From positions 145,438-209,437 of the forward strand of contig JAPPOQ010000009.1 in assembly GCA_028817895.1 (NCBI GenBank): a stretch of 64,000 bases of DNA, in the 5' to 3' direction. The position numbers were made by a program, and so were the translations under genes. This stretch comes from Ahrensia sp. Its GTDB lineage: Bacteria > Pseudomonadota > Alphaproteobacteria > Rhizobiales > Rhizobiaceae. Below are positions 16,857 to 24,232 of the stretch, one piece after another; the first letter of the stretch is position 1, and every line of letters starts with the position of its first letter. The notes under the pieces are model-generated. The model worked only from the letters and a program-made list of their open reading frames with translations, did no database searches and had not been told where the DNA came from.

Positions 16857-17135
16857 CTATTTCACCTCAACTAGCGTCAGTTTGCCTTTGACGCGTTCAG
16901 CGACAAATTCGATGTTCCCGCCCTCTTTGAGTTTGGCAAGTACGGCATCATCTTTCGGGACGAAAACCATTGTCATGGCTGGCATGCCAAGGTTTTTCAG
17001 CTCCTCATGTTTCACTGTGACTTTACCGGACTTGGCATCAATTTTCTTGACTGTTCCCTTGGTATAATCAGTCGCGAATGCCGCTGTAGCGGCGAACGTA
17101 ATTGCAACTGCGGCTACTAGTGTTTTAATTTTCAT
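16857..17135 (-). CDS. cusF: CusF-like periplasmic copper chaperone, nested at the 3' end of a longer frame
   Basis: From ATG 17135 this 92-residue protein has a complete signal peptide (MKIKTLVAAVAITFAATAAFA) and a CusF domain: GTVKKIDAKSGKVTVKHE, then NLGMPAMTMVFVP, which carries the Met ligands, and IEFVAERVKGKLTLVEV. Another in-frame ATG lies six codons upstream. The same frame runs uninterrupted from the DUF2652 gene, so this may be an internal start, a fusion, or both. A signal peptide in the middle of a protein argues for independent initiation. CusF carries Cu(I) in the periplasm. Confidence 0.75.
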   Translation of the reverse strand: MKIKTLVAAVAITFAATAAFATDYTKGTVKKIDAKSGKVTVKHEELKNLGMPAMTMVFVPKDDAVLAKLKEGGNIEFVAERVKGKLTLVEVK

Positions 17136-18047
17136 TGTTGTGATCCATTTCATGTTTGTGAGTTTCAAGGAATTTCGAAAGCTCGGGGGAAATTTAGCCT
17201 TTGGAGTTTTTGCGCCTTCGGTTTTCAGGCTGGAAACTTTTTCTGCTTGCACGGATTTGGAGGCGTTCATCGGTCGAAACACACACCCTTGAACCTGTCC
17301 GATGTGTTCAATGGTTTCGCTGAGAGGCTCACAGTCATATTGGTCGTGAAGGTCAATCAGCCGACGCGCAGCTTCCGTGACCAACACATATCGATCGCCG
17401 TTGACGTGATTTTTCATCAACTTGTGCAGAAGTGTTACTTCAGACCCAAAATGATCCACCATGCCTCGATAGGTGAACCGCTGCGCAACACCTCGATGAG
17501 CAAAAATCTTCAGATCCAAATTTTGGATCATTTCTTTCGTCACCGGATCATGCGTCAACTCGGCGGCTAACTTGGTCTTCCGCGCATCGAAGGCGGCAAA
17601 AATCGAAAGCAAAGTGCGGCCAATCTGTTCCGGCGACGCGGCATCAGCGTTGGTAAAGAACAAGGCAGAATCGCCTTCCAGCTTGGAGAAGCGCAGCTCC
17701 TCCCCAACGGTGTTGATGATGGCGCTCATCAACGAGAAGATAATGTTCTGCGCATCATCTGCCTCCAGATGCTTGCTGGAGACGAAGCGCGTGTAGTTGC
17801 TGATATCCGGCATAATAAAAAGTGTATCAGCAGCCCTTCCCGCGTGTTGACCTTCATGTTTGGTGTCGAGCGAATTTGAAAGGTCGGAAACACCAAGCAT
17901 CTCCCTAACGCTGCTCTCTTGTTGTTTTTTGCGCCGCTTCGCCCAAACCGCATATCCAACTGAGATCACAACGGCGGAGGCCAAAAGGCCTCCGGTCCAC
18001 CCCATGAACTGCCAGTGCTGATAATCGTACGGAATGTTATCGATCAT
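16857..18047 (-). CDS. DUF2652 cyclase-like membrane protein, read in frame into CusF
   Basis: A 396-codon frame. Residues 1-40 hold a membrane segment (GWTGGLLASAVVISVGYAVWA) with a basic stop-transfer KRRKKQQ. Residues about 72-275 are a DUF2652 domain resembling class III nucleotide cyclases (DTLFIMPDISNYTRFV, FSKLEGDSALFF, YRGMVDHFGSEVTLLHKLMKN). A linker of about 30 residues then runs without a stop into CusF and its signal peptide. The start overlaps the upstream oxidase stop as ATGA. DUF2652 proteins usually end shortly after this domain, so a lost stop codon or a deletion is likely. Confidence 0.75.
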   Translation of the reverse strand: MIDNIPYDYQHWQFMGWTGGLLASAVVISVGYAVWAKRRKKQQESSVREMLGVSDLSNSLDTKHEGQHAGRAADTLFIMPDISNYTRFVSSKHLEADDAQNIIFSLMSAIINTVGEELRFSKLEGDSALFFTNADAASPEQIGRTLLSIFAAFDARKTKLAAELTHDPVTKEMIQNLDLKIFAHRGVAQRFTYRGMVDHFGSEVTLLHKLMKNHVNGDRYVLVTEAARRLIDLHDQYDCEPLSETIEHIGQVQGCVFRPMNASKSVQAEKVSSLKTEGAKTPKAKFPPSFRNSLKLTNMKWITTMKIKTLVAAVAITFAATAAFATDYTKGTVKKIDAKSGKVTVKHEELKNLGMPAMTMVFVPKDDAVLAKLKEGGNIEFVAERVKGKLTLVEVK

Positions 18048-19462
18048 TTCTTCTTCCCATGATCCATCTTCATGGAGCCGTGCCCCATCTTGCTATGGTC
18101 CATTTTCATCTTTGCAGGTTCGGGTGTGATTTTGGTTTTGGCATTGGTCATTTTGGTGAAATCCGGAATCTCACCGGTCCACTCATAGGCCTGTGTCCCG
18201 GGCGGATTGGAGTACCAACCCGGATCGCTATAGTCCCCGGCATTGATGCCTTCGCGCACTTTCACGACCGAGAACATGCCACCCATTTCCAAAGGTCCGT
18301 GTGGTCCCCAACCCGCCATCATTGGTACGGTGTTGTCGGGAAGCGGCATCGACATTTCGGCCATATCCGCCATGCCTTCTGTTCCCATCGGCATGTATTC
18401 GGGCTGAACCTTGCGAATAGTCTTTGTCAGCTTTGATTTGTCCGCGCCTATGAAAGTCGGGATGTTGTGACCCATAGCGTTCATTGTATGGTGGGATTTG
18501 TGGCAGTGGATTGCCCAGTCACCCAGATGATCCGCCTTGAAATCAAATGCGCGCATCTGCCCAACGGCCACGTCGATTGAAACCTCTGGCATAGCAACAG
18601 CAGGATCGACCCAGCCCCCGTCCGTGCAGGAAACTTTGAAGTCATAGCCATGCATATGGATTGGATGGTTCGTCATGGTCAGATTGCCAACTCTAACCCG
18701 AACATTGTCGCCCTTGGAGACAACCAAAGGATCGATGTCGGGGAAGATACGACTATTCCAGCACCACATGTTGAAGTTCACCATCTCCATGATCCGGGGC
18801 ATATAGCTGCCTGGATCAATGTCATAGGCATTCAGCATTATGAGGAAGTCGCGGTCGACGCGACGGAAGTTCGGATCCTTGGGATGGACGACAAACATGC
18901 CCATCATCCCCATGGCCATCTGCACCATTTCATCACCATGCGGATGATACATGAAAGTCCCGCTTTTGATGAGATCGTACTCGTAGACATAGGTCTTGCC
19001 AGATGGAATGCCCGGATGGCTCAACCCACCAACACCATCCATGCCTGACGGCAGAATCATACCATGCCAGTGGACCGTCGTATGTTCCTTGAGGCGGTTG
19101 GTGACGAATATACGCACCCTGTCGCCCTCCACCGCCTCAATGGTAGGTCCTGTCGACTGGCCGTTGTAACCCCACAGATAGGCCGTCATGCCGTCCGCCA
19201 TCTCGCGCTCGACATATTCGGCCACAAGGTGGAACTCCTTCACCCCGTTGTTCATGCGATAAGGCAGAGTCCAGCCATTCAGCGTGACGACCGGATTGTA
19301 GTCAGGCCCCGTTGTGGGGTTGGGTGTGACGATCATCTTGGCGCTGTCGTGAAGCGGGGCTTCTGGCAGCCCCATATTGGAAGTTTTGCTCCATGCAGCC
19401 GATGAAACGAGAGCTGCACCAGCACCGGCACCAACGCCGAGAAGTTGCCTTCTATTGAACAT
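18044..19462 (-). CDS. multicopper oxidase (fourth), CopA-type with Met/His tail
   Basis: A 472-residue oxidase from ATG 19462 with AAGGAG upstream. Signal MFNRRQLLGVGAGAGAALVSSAAW is Tat-like. Copper ligand clusters are TVHWHG, FMYHPHGDEM, HPIHMHGYDF and HCHKSHHTMNAMGHN. The last cluster, with a Met-rich continuation, differs from the other three oxidases. The C-terminus ends with MKMDHSKMGHGSMKMDHG, a Met/His copper-binding tail. It is separated from the TolC-like gene by 28 bp. Confidence 0.92.
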   Translation of the reverse strand: MFNRRQLLGVGAGAGAALVSSAAWSKTSNMGLPEAPLHDSAKMIVTPNPTTGPDYNPVVTLNGWTLPYRMNNGVKEFHLVAEYVEREMADGMTAYLWGYNGQSTGPTIEAVEGDRVRIFVTNRLKEHTTVHWHGMILPSGMDGVGGLSHPGIPSGKTYVYEYDLIKSGTFMYHPHGDEMVQMAMGMMGMFVVHPKDPNFRRVDRDFLIMLNAYDIDPGSYMPRIMEMVNFNMWCWNSRIFPDIDPLVVSKGDNVRVRVGNLTMTNHPIHMHGYDFKVSCTDGGWVDPAVAMPEVSIDVAVGQMRAFDFKADHLGDWAIHCHKSHHTMNAMGHNIPTFIGADKSKLTKTIRKVQPEYMPMGTEGMADMAEMSMPLPDNTVPMMAGWGPHGPLEMGGMFSVVKVREGINAGDYSDPGWYSNPPGTQAYEWTGEIPDFTKMTNAKTKITPEPAKMKMDHSKMGHGSMKMDHGKKK

Positions 19463-19490
19463 GGTATTCTCCTTGTATGGTTGATGGAAT

Positions 19491-20996
19491 TTAGTGACCT
19501 GGTCCGCCGCCTTCGGCGACGTTCGCCGCTGGCGCGCTGCCACCAGCGGCTGCTCCACCGCCATAGATTGCTGCCGACAAATTGGCGTCGGCCAGCCAGA
19601 ATTCACGTTTCGCATCGACTGAAAGAAGCAGGCTGTTGATCTTTGCGCGCGTGTCGGCAAGCAGTTCGAATGTCGATGTGATCATGCCGTTGTAAGTCAG
19701 CAGGGCTTCTTCATCGATCGTCGTTCGAAGCGGCAGCACATTGCGGCGGTAGTGAAGAGCAATTTCTCGAGTCGACCGGTAGTTTGTGTAGGCTGAGCGT
19801 GCCTCCGACCGGATATTGACCGCTTTTTCAGCGAACTGGTTGGCAGCTCGCATGTAAGCGGTCTCAGCCTTTCGCAATCTCGCCTTGCCGCTGTCGAAAA
19901 TTGGGATCGCGAAATCCACTTCGATCTGCGGGGTGACAACCGTCTTTCTCTTTTTGATTTCCCGTAATTCGCCGTTCTCCAGTTCGATTTCGGTATCTAT
20001 CTCGCGTTCAAACTCCAGACCGGCCACAATATCGAGGTCGGTCAAAATCCGGGTTGCATCGGTCAAGCCGTGGGACCGGGCCAGAGCCTCAAGTTCAAGT
20101 TTAGCAATCTGTAGATCGACGCGTCGATGCAGCGCCTCACGCTCGATATTGCTTTTGTTCTTGGCGCGACCCCGGATCGTTGGAAGACGGTTTGGAACGA
20201 AATATGTGACCTCGCTTCCCCAAAGTCCCATCAATCTGGTGAGCTCTTCCTTCGCCAGCTTGGCGGCCAGCTTGGCCTGCGCCGCCTGCCCTGTTAGCTC
20301 GGCGAAGAAGACGTGCTGACGTGCCTGTCCCGATTTACCGAACGCTCCAGTCTTTCCCAATTGTTGTGCGAGTTCCGATGCCGCATCGGCTGCGACAAGT
20401 GCCCGGTTGAGATAGGTCACACGCTCGAATGCAGACACAGCTCTGATCCAGGCGGTTCTGGTCTGCGCTGCTAAAGTCAAAGTGGCCTCGATCGCTTGAA
20501 GCTGTGCCTGTTCGAAGCGTGTGTCTGCAATTGCCACACGGCGCTCGCGCGTCAGCATGGCCAGAATATTGTTGGCGATCAGGCCTTCGATGGCGCGGTA
20601 GGCTCCAAGCTCTGGCGAGCCGATACCTAAAACACCGATCGACAGTTTCGGATTTACCAGCAACGTTTGCTGCCAAGCCTCGGCGGATGCCATGCCGATA
20701 CTGGCGTAGGACGCCTGCAGGCCTTTGTTGTTTAGCAATGCAATCTGAACGGCCTGATCGGCCGTTAGCGTTTTCTTGTGGGCCATCGCATGCACACGCT
20801 TGTTGATGGCTTGCGCTTCCGCCTGGCTTTGAATCCAGACGGTGCGCTTGTTGATGGATTTTGAAGCACCAGCCTGCACGGATGCAAAACCGGCATCCAA
20901 GGCGGAATATTGCTCGCTCCCGACAGCGGTCATGCAGCCGGTGAGAAGCGTTGTTGCCAGTAGTGGAGTCAAACGAAGTGTCGTGGAGCGGTTCAT
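19491..20996 (-). CDS. TolC-family outer-membrane lipoprotein
   Basis: A 501-residue protein starting at ATG 20996, with lipobox LLTGC after a short signal. Two long alpha-helical repeats typical of outer-membrane efflux proteins follow (AAQTRTAWIRAVSAFERVTYL and ADTRFEQAQLQAIEATLTL; RKAETAYMRAANQFAEKAVN and EALLTYNGMITSTFELLADTRAK). The C-terminus is Gly/Ala-rich. No RND pump or membrane-fusion protein is encoded nearby, unlike CusCBA, so it may serve a chromosomal pump or a different export role. It overlaps the small lipoprotein gene by 4 bp. Confidence 0.85.
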   Translation of the reverse strand: MNRSTTLRLTPLLATTLLTGCMTAVGSEQYSALDAGFASVQAGASKSINKRTVWIQSQAEAQAINKRVHAMAHKKTLTADQAVQIALLNNKGLQASYASIGMASAEAWQQTLLVNPKLSIGVLGIGSPELGAYRAIEGLIANNILAMLTRERRVAIADTRFEQAQLQAIEATLTLAAQTRTAWIRAVSAFERVTYLNRALVAADAASELAQQLGKTGAFGKSGQARQHVFFAELTGQAAQAKLAAKLAKEELTRLMGLWGSEVTYFVPNRLPTIRGRAKNKSNIEREALHRRVDLQIAKLELEALARSHGLTDATRILTDLDIVAGLEFEREIDTEIELENGELREIKKRKTVVTPQIEVDFAIPIFDSGKARLRKAETAYMRAANQFAEKAVNIRSEARSAYTNYRSTREIALHYRRNVLPLRTTIDEEALLTYNGMITSTFELLADTRAKINSLLLSVDAKREFWLADANLSAAIYGGGAAAGGSAPAANVAEGGGPGH

Positions 20997-21262
20997 GACT
21001 GAGGCTCCGTTGATGCTTCTGGTTGCACACTTTGATTGCGCCAACCCGTCGGCGGCGCATTCCGGCCCCTCCAGTTTTCTGGCTCGATGACGGCTCGCCG
21101 GTTATAGCCGCTGGTTACCGAACGCGGATATTGAGGACGTATGCCCGTGTGGGCATCCACGGGACTGCGATAGGCGACAACTTCGGGGAGCAGTGCCGGG
21201 TTTGATGACGTGCAGCCGCTCACCACAATTAGTGGGAGCACCACAAGGGCAAAAGTTTTCAT
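20993..21262 (-). CDS. small lipoprotein upstream of TolC-like gene
   Basis: An 89-residue protein with lipobox (MKTFALVVLPLIVVSGCTSS) and a Pro/Arg-rich mature part (TGIRPQYPRSVTSGYNRRAV, NWRGRNAPPTGWRNQSV). Family not recognised. It is the first gene of the leftward operon lipoprotein-TolC-oxidase-DUF2652/CusF-copC-copD-oxidases, preceded by the hairpin that ends the previous gene. Confidence 0.6.
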   Translation of the reverse strand: MKTFALVVLPLIVVSGCTSSNPALLPEVVAYRSPVDAHTGIRPQYPRSVTSGYNRRAVIEPENWRGRNAPPTGWRNQSVQPEASTEPQS

Positions 21263-21323
21263 GATAGTTACCTGAGAAAATGATAGTCAGTACCGCTTTC
21301 GCTATCAGCAAAAGCAGTTGGCA

Positions 21324-21346
21324 AAACCTCTCACTCAGAGAGGTTT
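21324..21346 (-). terminator. hairpin terminator between the His-rich protein gene and the tolC operon
   Basis: A perfect 9-bp inverted repeat, AAACCTCTC (21324-21332) and GAGAGGTTT (21338-21346), with a 5-nt loop. On the minus strand it ends in TTTTGCC. It starts 5 bp after the stop of the upstream gene (21352-21753). Confidence 0.55.
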
Positions 21347-21351
21347 ATATC

Positions 21352-21753
21352 TCAGGCGTTGGGTGGGCGGTGTAGAGCGGTCAGTTCACCGGCGATCAGT
21401 GGTTCAGTCCGCCAATCGAAAATACCATTGGAGAAAACCGGCTTGTCGCTGATGAAATCGGTGACAATCATGGCGCTGGCGCAAACGGCCGAGCAGCATG
21501 TTTCAGCGCCATTGTGGGAGGAGTCCGCTGCGAGCGTCCCTTCCGATTCAGCTTGATCGGATTGGTTTTTGTGATGGCTGTGAGAACCACCAACATGATC
21601 CATCGTGCTGTTGCTTTCGACAGCTGCAATCGAGCCGCCTTGGTTATGCATGCCAGCGTGAGACGCTGAAACGGGTGACAGAACCAGAGCCAGCAACATC
21701 AAAATACTGATTGCCAACCGTCTCGAAACTGCATGTAACACAATCCGTCTCAT
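21352..21753 (-). CDS. secreted His/Cys-containing protein, unknown
   Basis: A 133-residue protein. A signal peptide (SRRLAISILMLLALVLSPVSASHA) is followed by GMHNQGG, then STMDHVGGSHSHHKNQSDQAE, then a CC/C motif (GAETCCSAVCASAMIV). The layout resembles the secreted metal-ligand-rich protein at 12231-12572, with a His/Met-rich part followed by closely spaced Cys residues, so both may belong to the same loose family. A periplasmic copper-binding role is suggested only by composition and place. Confidence 0.5.
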   Translation of the reverse strand: MRRIVLHAVSRRLAISILMLLALVLSPVSASHAGMHNQGGSIAAVESNSTMDHVGGSHSHHKNQSDQAESEGTLAADSSHNGAETCCSAVCASAMIVTDFISDKPVFSNGIFDWRTEPLIAGELTALHRPPNA

Positions 21754-21832
21754 TGCGCGTAGATCATCTGGAACTCTCTCAATGTCAAGTCAAAACCCTG
21801 CAAGGTTTATCACGGTTGGGGGATAAAGCTCA

Positions 21833-22243
21833 TCATTCAATCCCTCGCGCACGCTGAAGAGCTCGGACATAGGCAATAATGGACCGAACTTGCTCGTCGG
21901 TAACACCCGGTTGAGGTGGCATGTTGCCAAATTGCCAATGGTGCTGGCGGACACCTTGCTTCACCGCGAGAACAAATGCCATGTCGCTGTGATGAGACGG
22001 CTTATAGACATTGTGCACCAGAGGCGGGGCCAAATCGTTTTTTCCGGCTGCATTAACGCCATGGCATGACGCACAGTTTGTTTCAAAAGCACGCTCCCCC
22101 TGTTTTAGGTCCGTCGTGAGTGGTGGCGTTGCGACGTCTGCGAGTGGTTCGACTGTGGGTTGAGTGTCGCCAACGCGGAAATAATAGACAGTCGCGATGG
22201 CACCAATCGCAACAACAGCGAGACGCACATACACACCGATCAT
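21833..22243 (-). CDS. membrane-anchored cytochrome c
   Basis: A 136-residue protein with an N-terminal membrane segment (VYVRLAVVAIGAIATVYYF), a single haem site CASCH in FETNCASCHGVNAAGKN, and a likely axial Met in FGNMPPQPGVTDEQVRSIIAYVRALQ. It overlaps the cueR stop by 4 bp and so belongs to the cueR operon. Like the cytochrome at 9.6 kb, it could carry electrons from cuprous oxidation; this is inference. Confidence 0.85.
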   Translation of the reverse strand: MIGVYVRLAVVAIGAIATVYYFRVGDTQPTVEPLADVATPPLTTDLKQGERAFETNCASCHGVNAAGKNDLAPPLVHNVYKPSHHSDMAFVLAVKQGVRQHHWQFGNMPPQPGVTDEQVRSIIAYVRALQRARGIE

Positions 22244-22635
22244 TGATCACGCACACCCGCCAGATCATCAATGATCGGACATTCCGGCTTATCGTCGCCT
22301 TCACAATTTTGCGCCAGTGCGACCAACGTCAGCCGAAGTGACTGGAGATGGTCTATCTTGCGATCGATTTCTGTTATCTTGTCTTCGGCAATCGCCTTTA
22401 CGTCGGCACTCGCCCTATGGTCGTCTTCGTAGAGGGATAACAGCAACCGGCACTCGACGATGGTGAAACCGAGGCTGCGTGCGCGCTGCAGAAACCGCAA
22501 CCGGTGAACGTCCTCGGTTGAATAGTCACGATAGCCGTTCTCCGCCCGTGCAGGTTTTACGAGTGCGATGTCCTCGTAATAACGGATGGTTTTTGGTGGC
22601 AGGCTGGACTGCTGTGACGCTTCACCGATGTTCAT
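22240..22635 (-). CDS. cueR: MerR-family copper-responsive activator CueR
   Basis: A 131-residue regulator with N-terminal winged helix (MNIGEASQQSSLPPKTIRYYEDIALVKPAR), a dimerisation helix and a metal loop NCEGDDKPECPIIDDLA. Cys111 and Cys119 have the spacing of CueR Cys112/Cys120. Ser76, in ASADVK, matches the Ser that marks Cu(I)/Ag(I)/Au(I)-sensing members. It is the third gene of an operon driven by a CueR-type promoter, so it is probably autoregulated. It likely activates the boxes at 9.5, 22.95 and 28.15-28.24 kb. Confidence 0.93.
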   Translation of the reverse strand: MNIGEASQQSSLPPKTIRYYEDIALVKPARAENGYRDYSTEDVHRLRFLQRARSLGFTIVECRLLLSLYEDDHRASADVKAIAEDKITEIDRKIDHLQSLRLTLVALAQNCEGDDKPECPIIDDLAGVRDQ

Positions 22636-22769
22636 TTTCGTCTTGCCACCAGATACCCGATCACAAAACCAAGTCCCAGTATGATCAAGATGGCAATGAG
22701 CATGCCAGTGCCCATCCCGAACATCATTCCGCCACCCATCATTCCTCCGTCACCCATCTCATTCATCAT
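22632..22769 (-). CDS. 45-residue Met/Gly-rich membrane peptide
   Basis: ATG 22769 to TGA 22632-22634, with GGAG about 10 bases upstream. The N-terminus is MMNEMGDGGMMGGGMMFGMG, then a single membrane segment (GMLIAILIILGLGFVIGYLVA) and a basic end (RRK). The Met-rich head resembles copper-binding Met motifs. It overlaps the cueR start (TGA inside AAAATGAAC) and is overlapped by the preceding 56-codon ORF, so all are translationally coupled. Similar Met-rich one-helix peptides occur beside copper genes, but I know no function. Confidence 0.65.
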   Translation of the reverse strand: MMNEMGDGGMMGGGMMFGMGTGMLIAILIILGLGFVIGYLVARRK

Positions 22770-22929
22770 CGCTATTTCGCTCCGTTCTTGGATACAAACG
22801 CCTCAATCTATCGATCTCACTCCGGTCGAAACCAATCGACTTTGCAAGTTTTGCCAAATCCCGATGTTCCCGATCCAGATTCGGTTCAGCCTCACCCATC
22901 GATGTTGGTAGTTCAGGCTCTTTGTTCAT
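22759..22929 (-). CDS. 56-residue charged peptide, first gene of the cueR operon
   Basis: ATG 22929 to TGA 22759-22761. The product is soluble and charged (EPNLDREHRDLAKLAKSIGF, DRSEIDRLRRLYPRTERNSD). Its stop overlaps the start of the Met-rich peptide (GATGATGAATGA). It lies 7 bp after the -10 of the CueR-type promoter, so its mRNA would have almost no leader. Family not recognised. Confidence 0.5.
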   Translation of the reverse strand: MNKEPELPTSMGEAEPNLDREHRDLAKLAKSIGFDRSEIDRLRRLYPRTERNSDDE

Positions 22930-22935
22930 ACCGAC

Positions 22936-22966
22936 TATTTAGAGGTTCCCCCTGCTGGAAGGTCAA
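22936..22966 (-). promoter_or_regulatory. CueR-type promoter of the cueR operon
   Basis: Minus strand: -35 TTGACC (22966-22961), a 19-bp spacer beginning TTCCAGCAGGGGGAACC, and -10 TAAATA (22941-22936). The interrupted dyad GGTTCC/GGAAGGT and the spacer length match CueR promoters. It precedes the 56-codon and 45-codon ORFs, cueR and a cytochrome c gene. Confidence 0.85.
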
Positions 22967-22972
22967 GAGAGG

Positions 22973-23635
22973 CTATTGCGCCCAATTTTCCGGCTCGACA
23001 GCGAAGGCAAACCAGATGGCCCAAATGCCGACCGCTACAAAAAGCAGCCCAACGATTTTTCGAGAGCTTCCAAATTTTTGCACCAGATTGGCAAGGCGCT
23101 CACTCCGCTCAGGAATGAGTATGAAGAGCAAGAGAGGTGCTGACAGGAACAGTCCAAACGTCGCCATTGTGATGAAACCGGTGGACATGGCCTGGCCTGT
23201 TGCGGCGGCACCAAGAAGGCCAAACAGTATCGGTGCAGCACAAGCAGGAATGTTCAATCCGAAAGCCAATCCAAGGGTGAATGGATTATTTGCGCGTTTC
23301 CAGCCCTGCGGCGCGATATCGATGGAACGCTGTAACCTGGATGCGATGTCCATCAGGATGCCCATGCCGATCAGAACGTAGATTGCACCGAACACGACCC
23401 AAAGCGAGGTTTGGACATCGGTCATGCCTTTTCCCAGCATCGCGAACAGCAGGCCAAAGATTCCCGCAGCCATCGATCGAGTGACAGCAAAGACCGCCAT
23501 CGCTGCGAGTTTGCGCGATGCCGGTTGGCCTTCCTGTGCGCGCAGAAAGATCATGTGAGCGCCGAGAGTACATGGTTCGACAAAACCCAGCAGCCCTAAG
23601 CCTGCCGCCAGTATGAGAAGCCCGGGTTCGGGCAT
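22973..23635 (-). CDS. CcdA/DsbD-like cytochrome c biogenesis membrane protein
   Basis: A 220-residue protein with about six membrane segments. Conserved Cys pairs are placed as in CcdA: GFVEPCTLGAH in the first segment and GLNIPACAAPILFGLLG in the fourth. CcdA moves reducing equivalents from cytoplasmic thioredoxin to periplasmic thiols for haem attachment and copper-site assembly. It stands between the rhodanese gene and the cueR operon and probably serves the two c-type cytochromes encoded nearby. Only one Cys is seen in each motif, as in short CcdA homologues. Confidence 0.8.
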   Translation of the reverse strand: MPEPGLLILAAGLGLLGFVEPCTLGAHMIFLRAQEGQPASRKLAAMAVFAVTRSMAAGIFGLLFAMLGKGMTDVQTSLWVVFGAIYVLIGMGILMDIASRLQRSIDIAPQGWKRANNPFTLGLAFGLNIPACAAPILFGLLGAAATGQAMSTGFITMATFGLFLSAPLLLFILIPERSERLANLVQKFGSSRKIVGLLFVAVGIWAIWFAFAVEPENWAQ

Positions 23636-23702
23636 GGCTACGACGACAGTCCAGCGGCGCGATGATCAAACTGTCTCATCCAAAACCTCCGCAATTGATT
23701 GA

Positions 23703-23744
23703 CTATCCCAAGCGGTCGGCGGCTTGCCGACCGTATTCGGATAG
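23703..23744. terminator. nested hairpin in the rhodanese-ccdA gap
   Basis: An inner perfect stem, CGGTCGGC (23713-23720) with GCCGACCG (23726-23733), sits inside an outer stem, CTATCC (23703-23708) with GGATAG (23739-23744). No T-run follows on either strand, so it may be a weak terminator, an mRNA-processing or stability element, or a protein-binding dyad. The rest of the 205-bp gap holds no gene that I can support. Confidence 0.4.
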
Positions 23745-23840
23745 CAGGATCCGGGCATCTAGCGGTTACGCTGGCCGGCAATTACGGATTACGAGAAGCA
23801 CCGGTCGAGGCCATCACGGAATGAGACCCTGGCTAGCTTT

Positions 23841-24218
23841 TCACTCATTCTCGATTTTCACTTCACCGCTGGGCAGATCGACCGTGCGGTATGGCTTTTC
23901 GGCTTTCTTCCATGCGGCAAATCCGCCGGTCATGTGCCTTGCTGTTTGGCGGCCTTTTTCTAGCAGGTGGCGGGCAATTCTTTCGGACCGTTTTGAGGAG
24001 CCGCAAAAGAGAACTACGGGACGCTCTCCGTCTTCGGGCAGTTTTTCAGCCTCAAAGACGGCCATGGGCATCAGAAATGCGCCATCGATGCTTTCAAGCA
24101 AATACTCTTGAGGAGTTCTGATGTCGACGAGCACGATCCGGTTTGCGTGCAGGGCATCGGCAACTTCTTCGACGCTCCAGTTTTCCAGAATTCCATCGCC
24201 GGTTTGTTCCTTGTCCAT
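23841..24218 (-). CDS. rhodanese-like sulfurtransferase
   Basis: A 125-residue single rhodanese domain: VLVDIRTPQEYLLESIDGAFLMP, active-site loop VVLFCGSSKRSERIARHLL with the catalytic Cys, and HMTGGFAAWKKAEKPY. No signal peptide, so cytoplasmic. It lies 14 bp downstream of the persulfide dioxygenase gene; the two commonly act in sequence on glutathione persulfide and sulfite in hydrogen-sulfide oxidation. Confidence 0.9.
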   Translation of the reverse strand: MDKEQTGDGILENWSVEEVADALHANRIVLVDIRTPQEYLLESIDGAFLMPMAVFEAEKLPEDGERPVVLFCGSSKRSERIARHLLEKGRQTARHMTGGFAAWKKAEKPYRTVDLPSGEVKIENE

Positions 24219-24232
24219 GAGTCAATCCTTTC

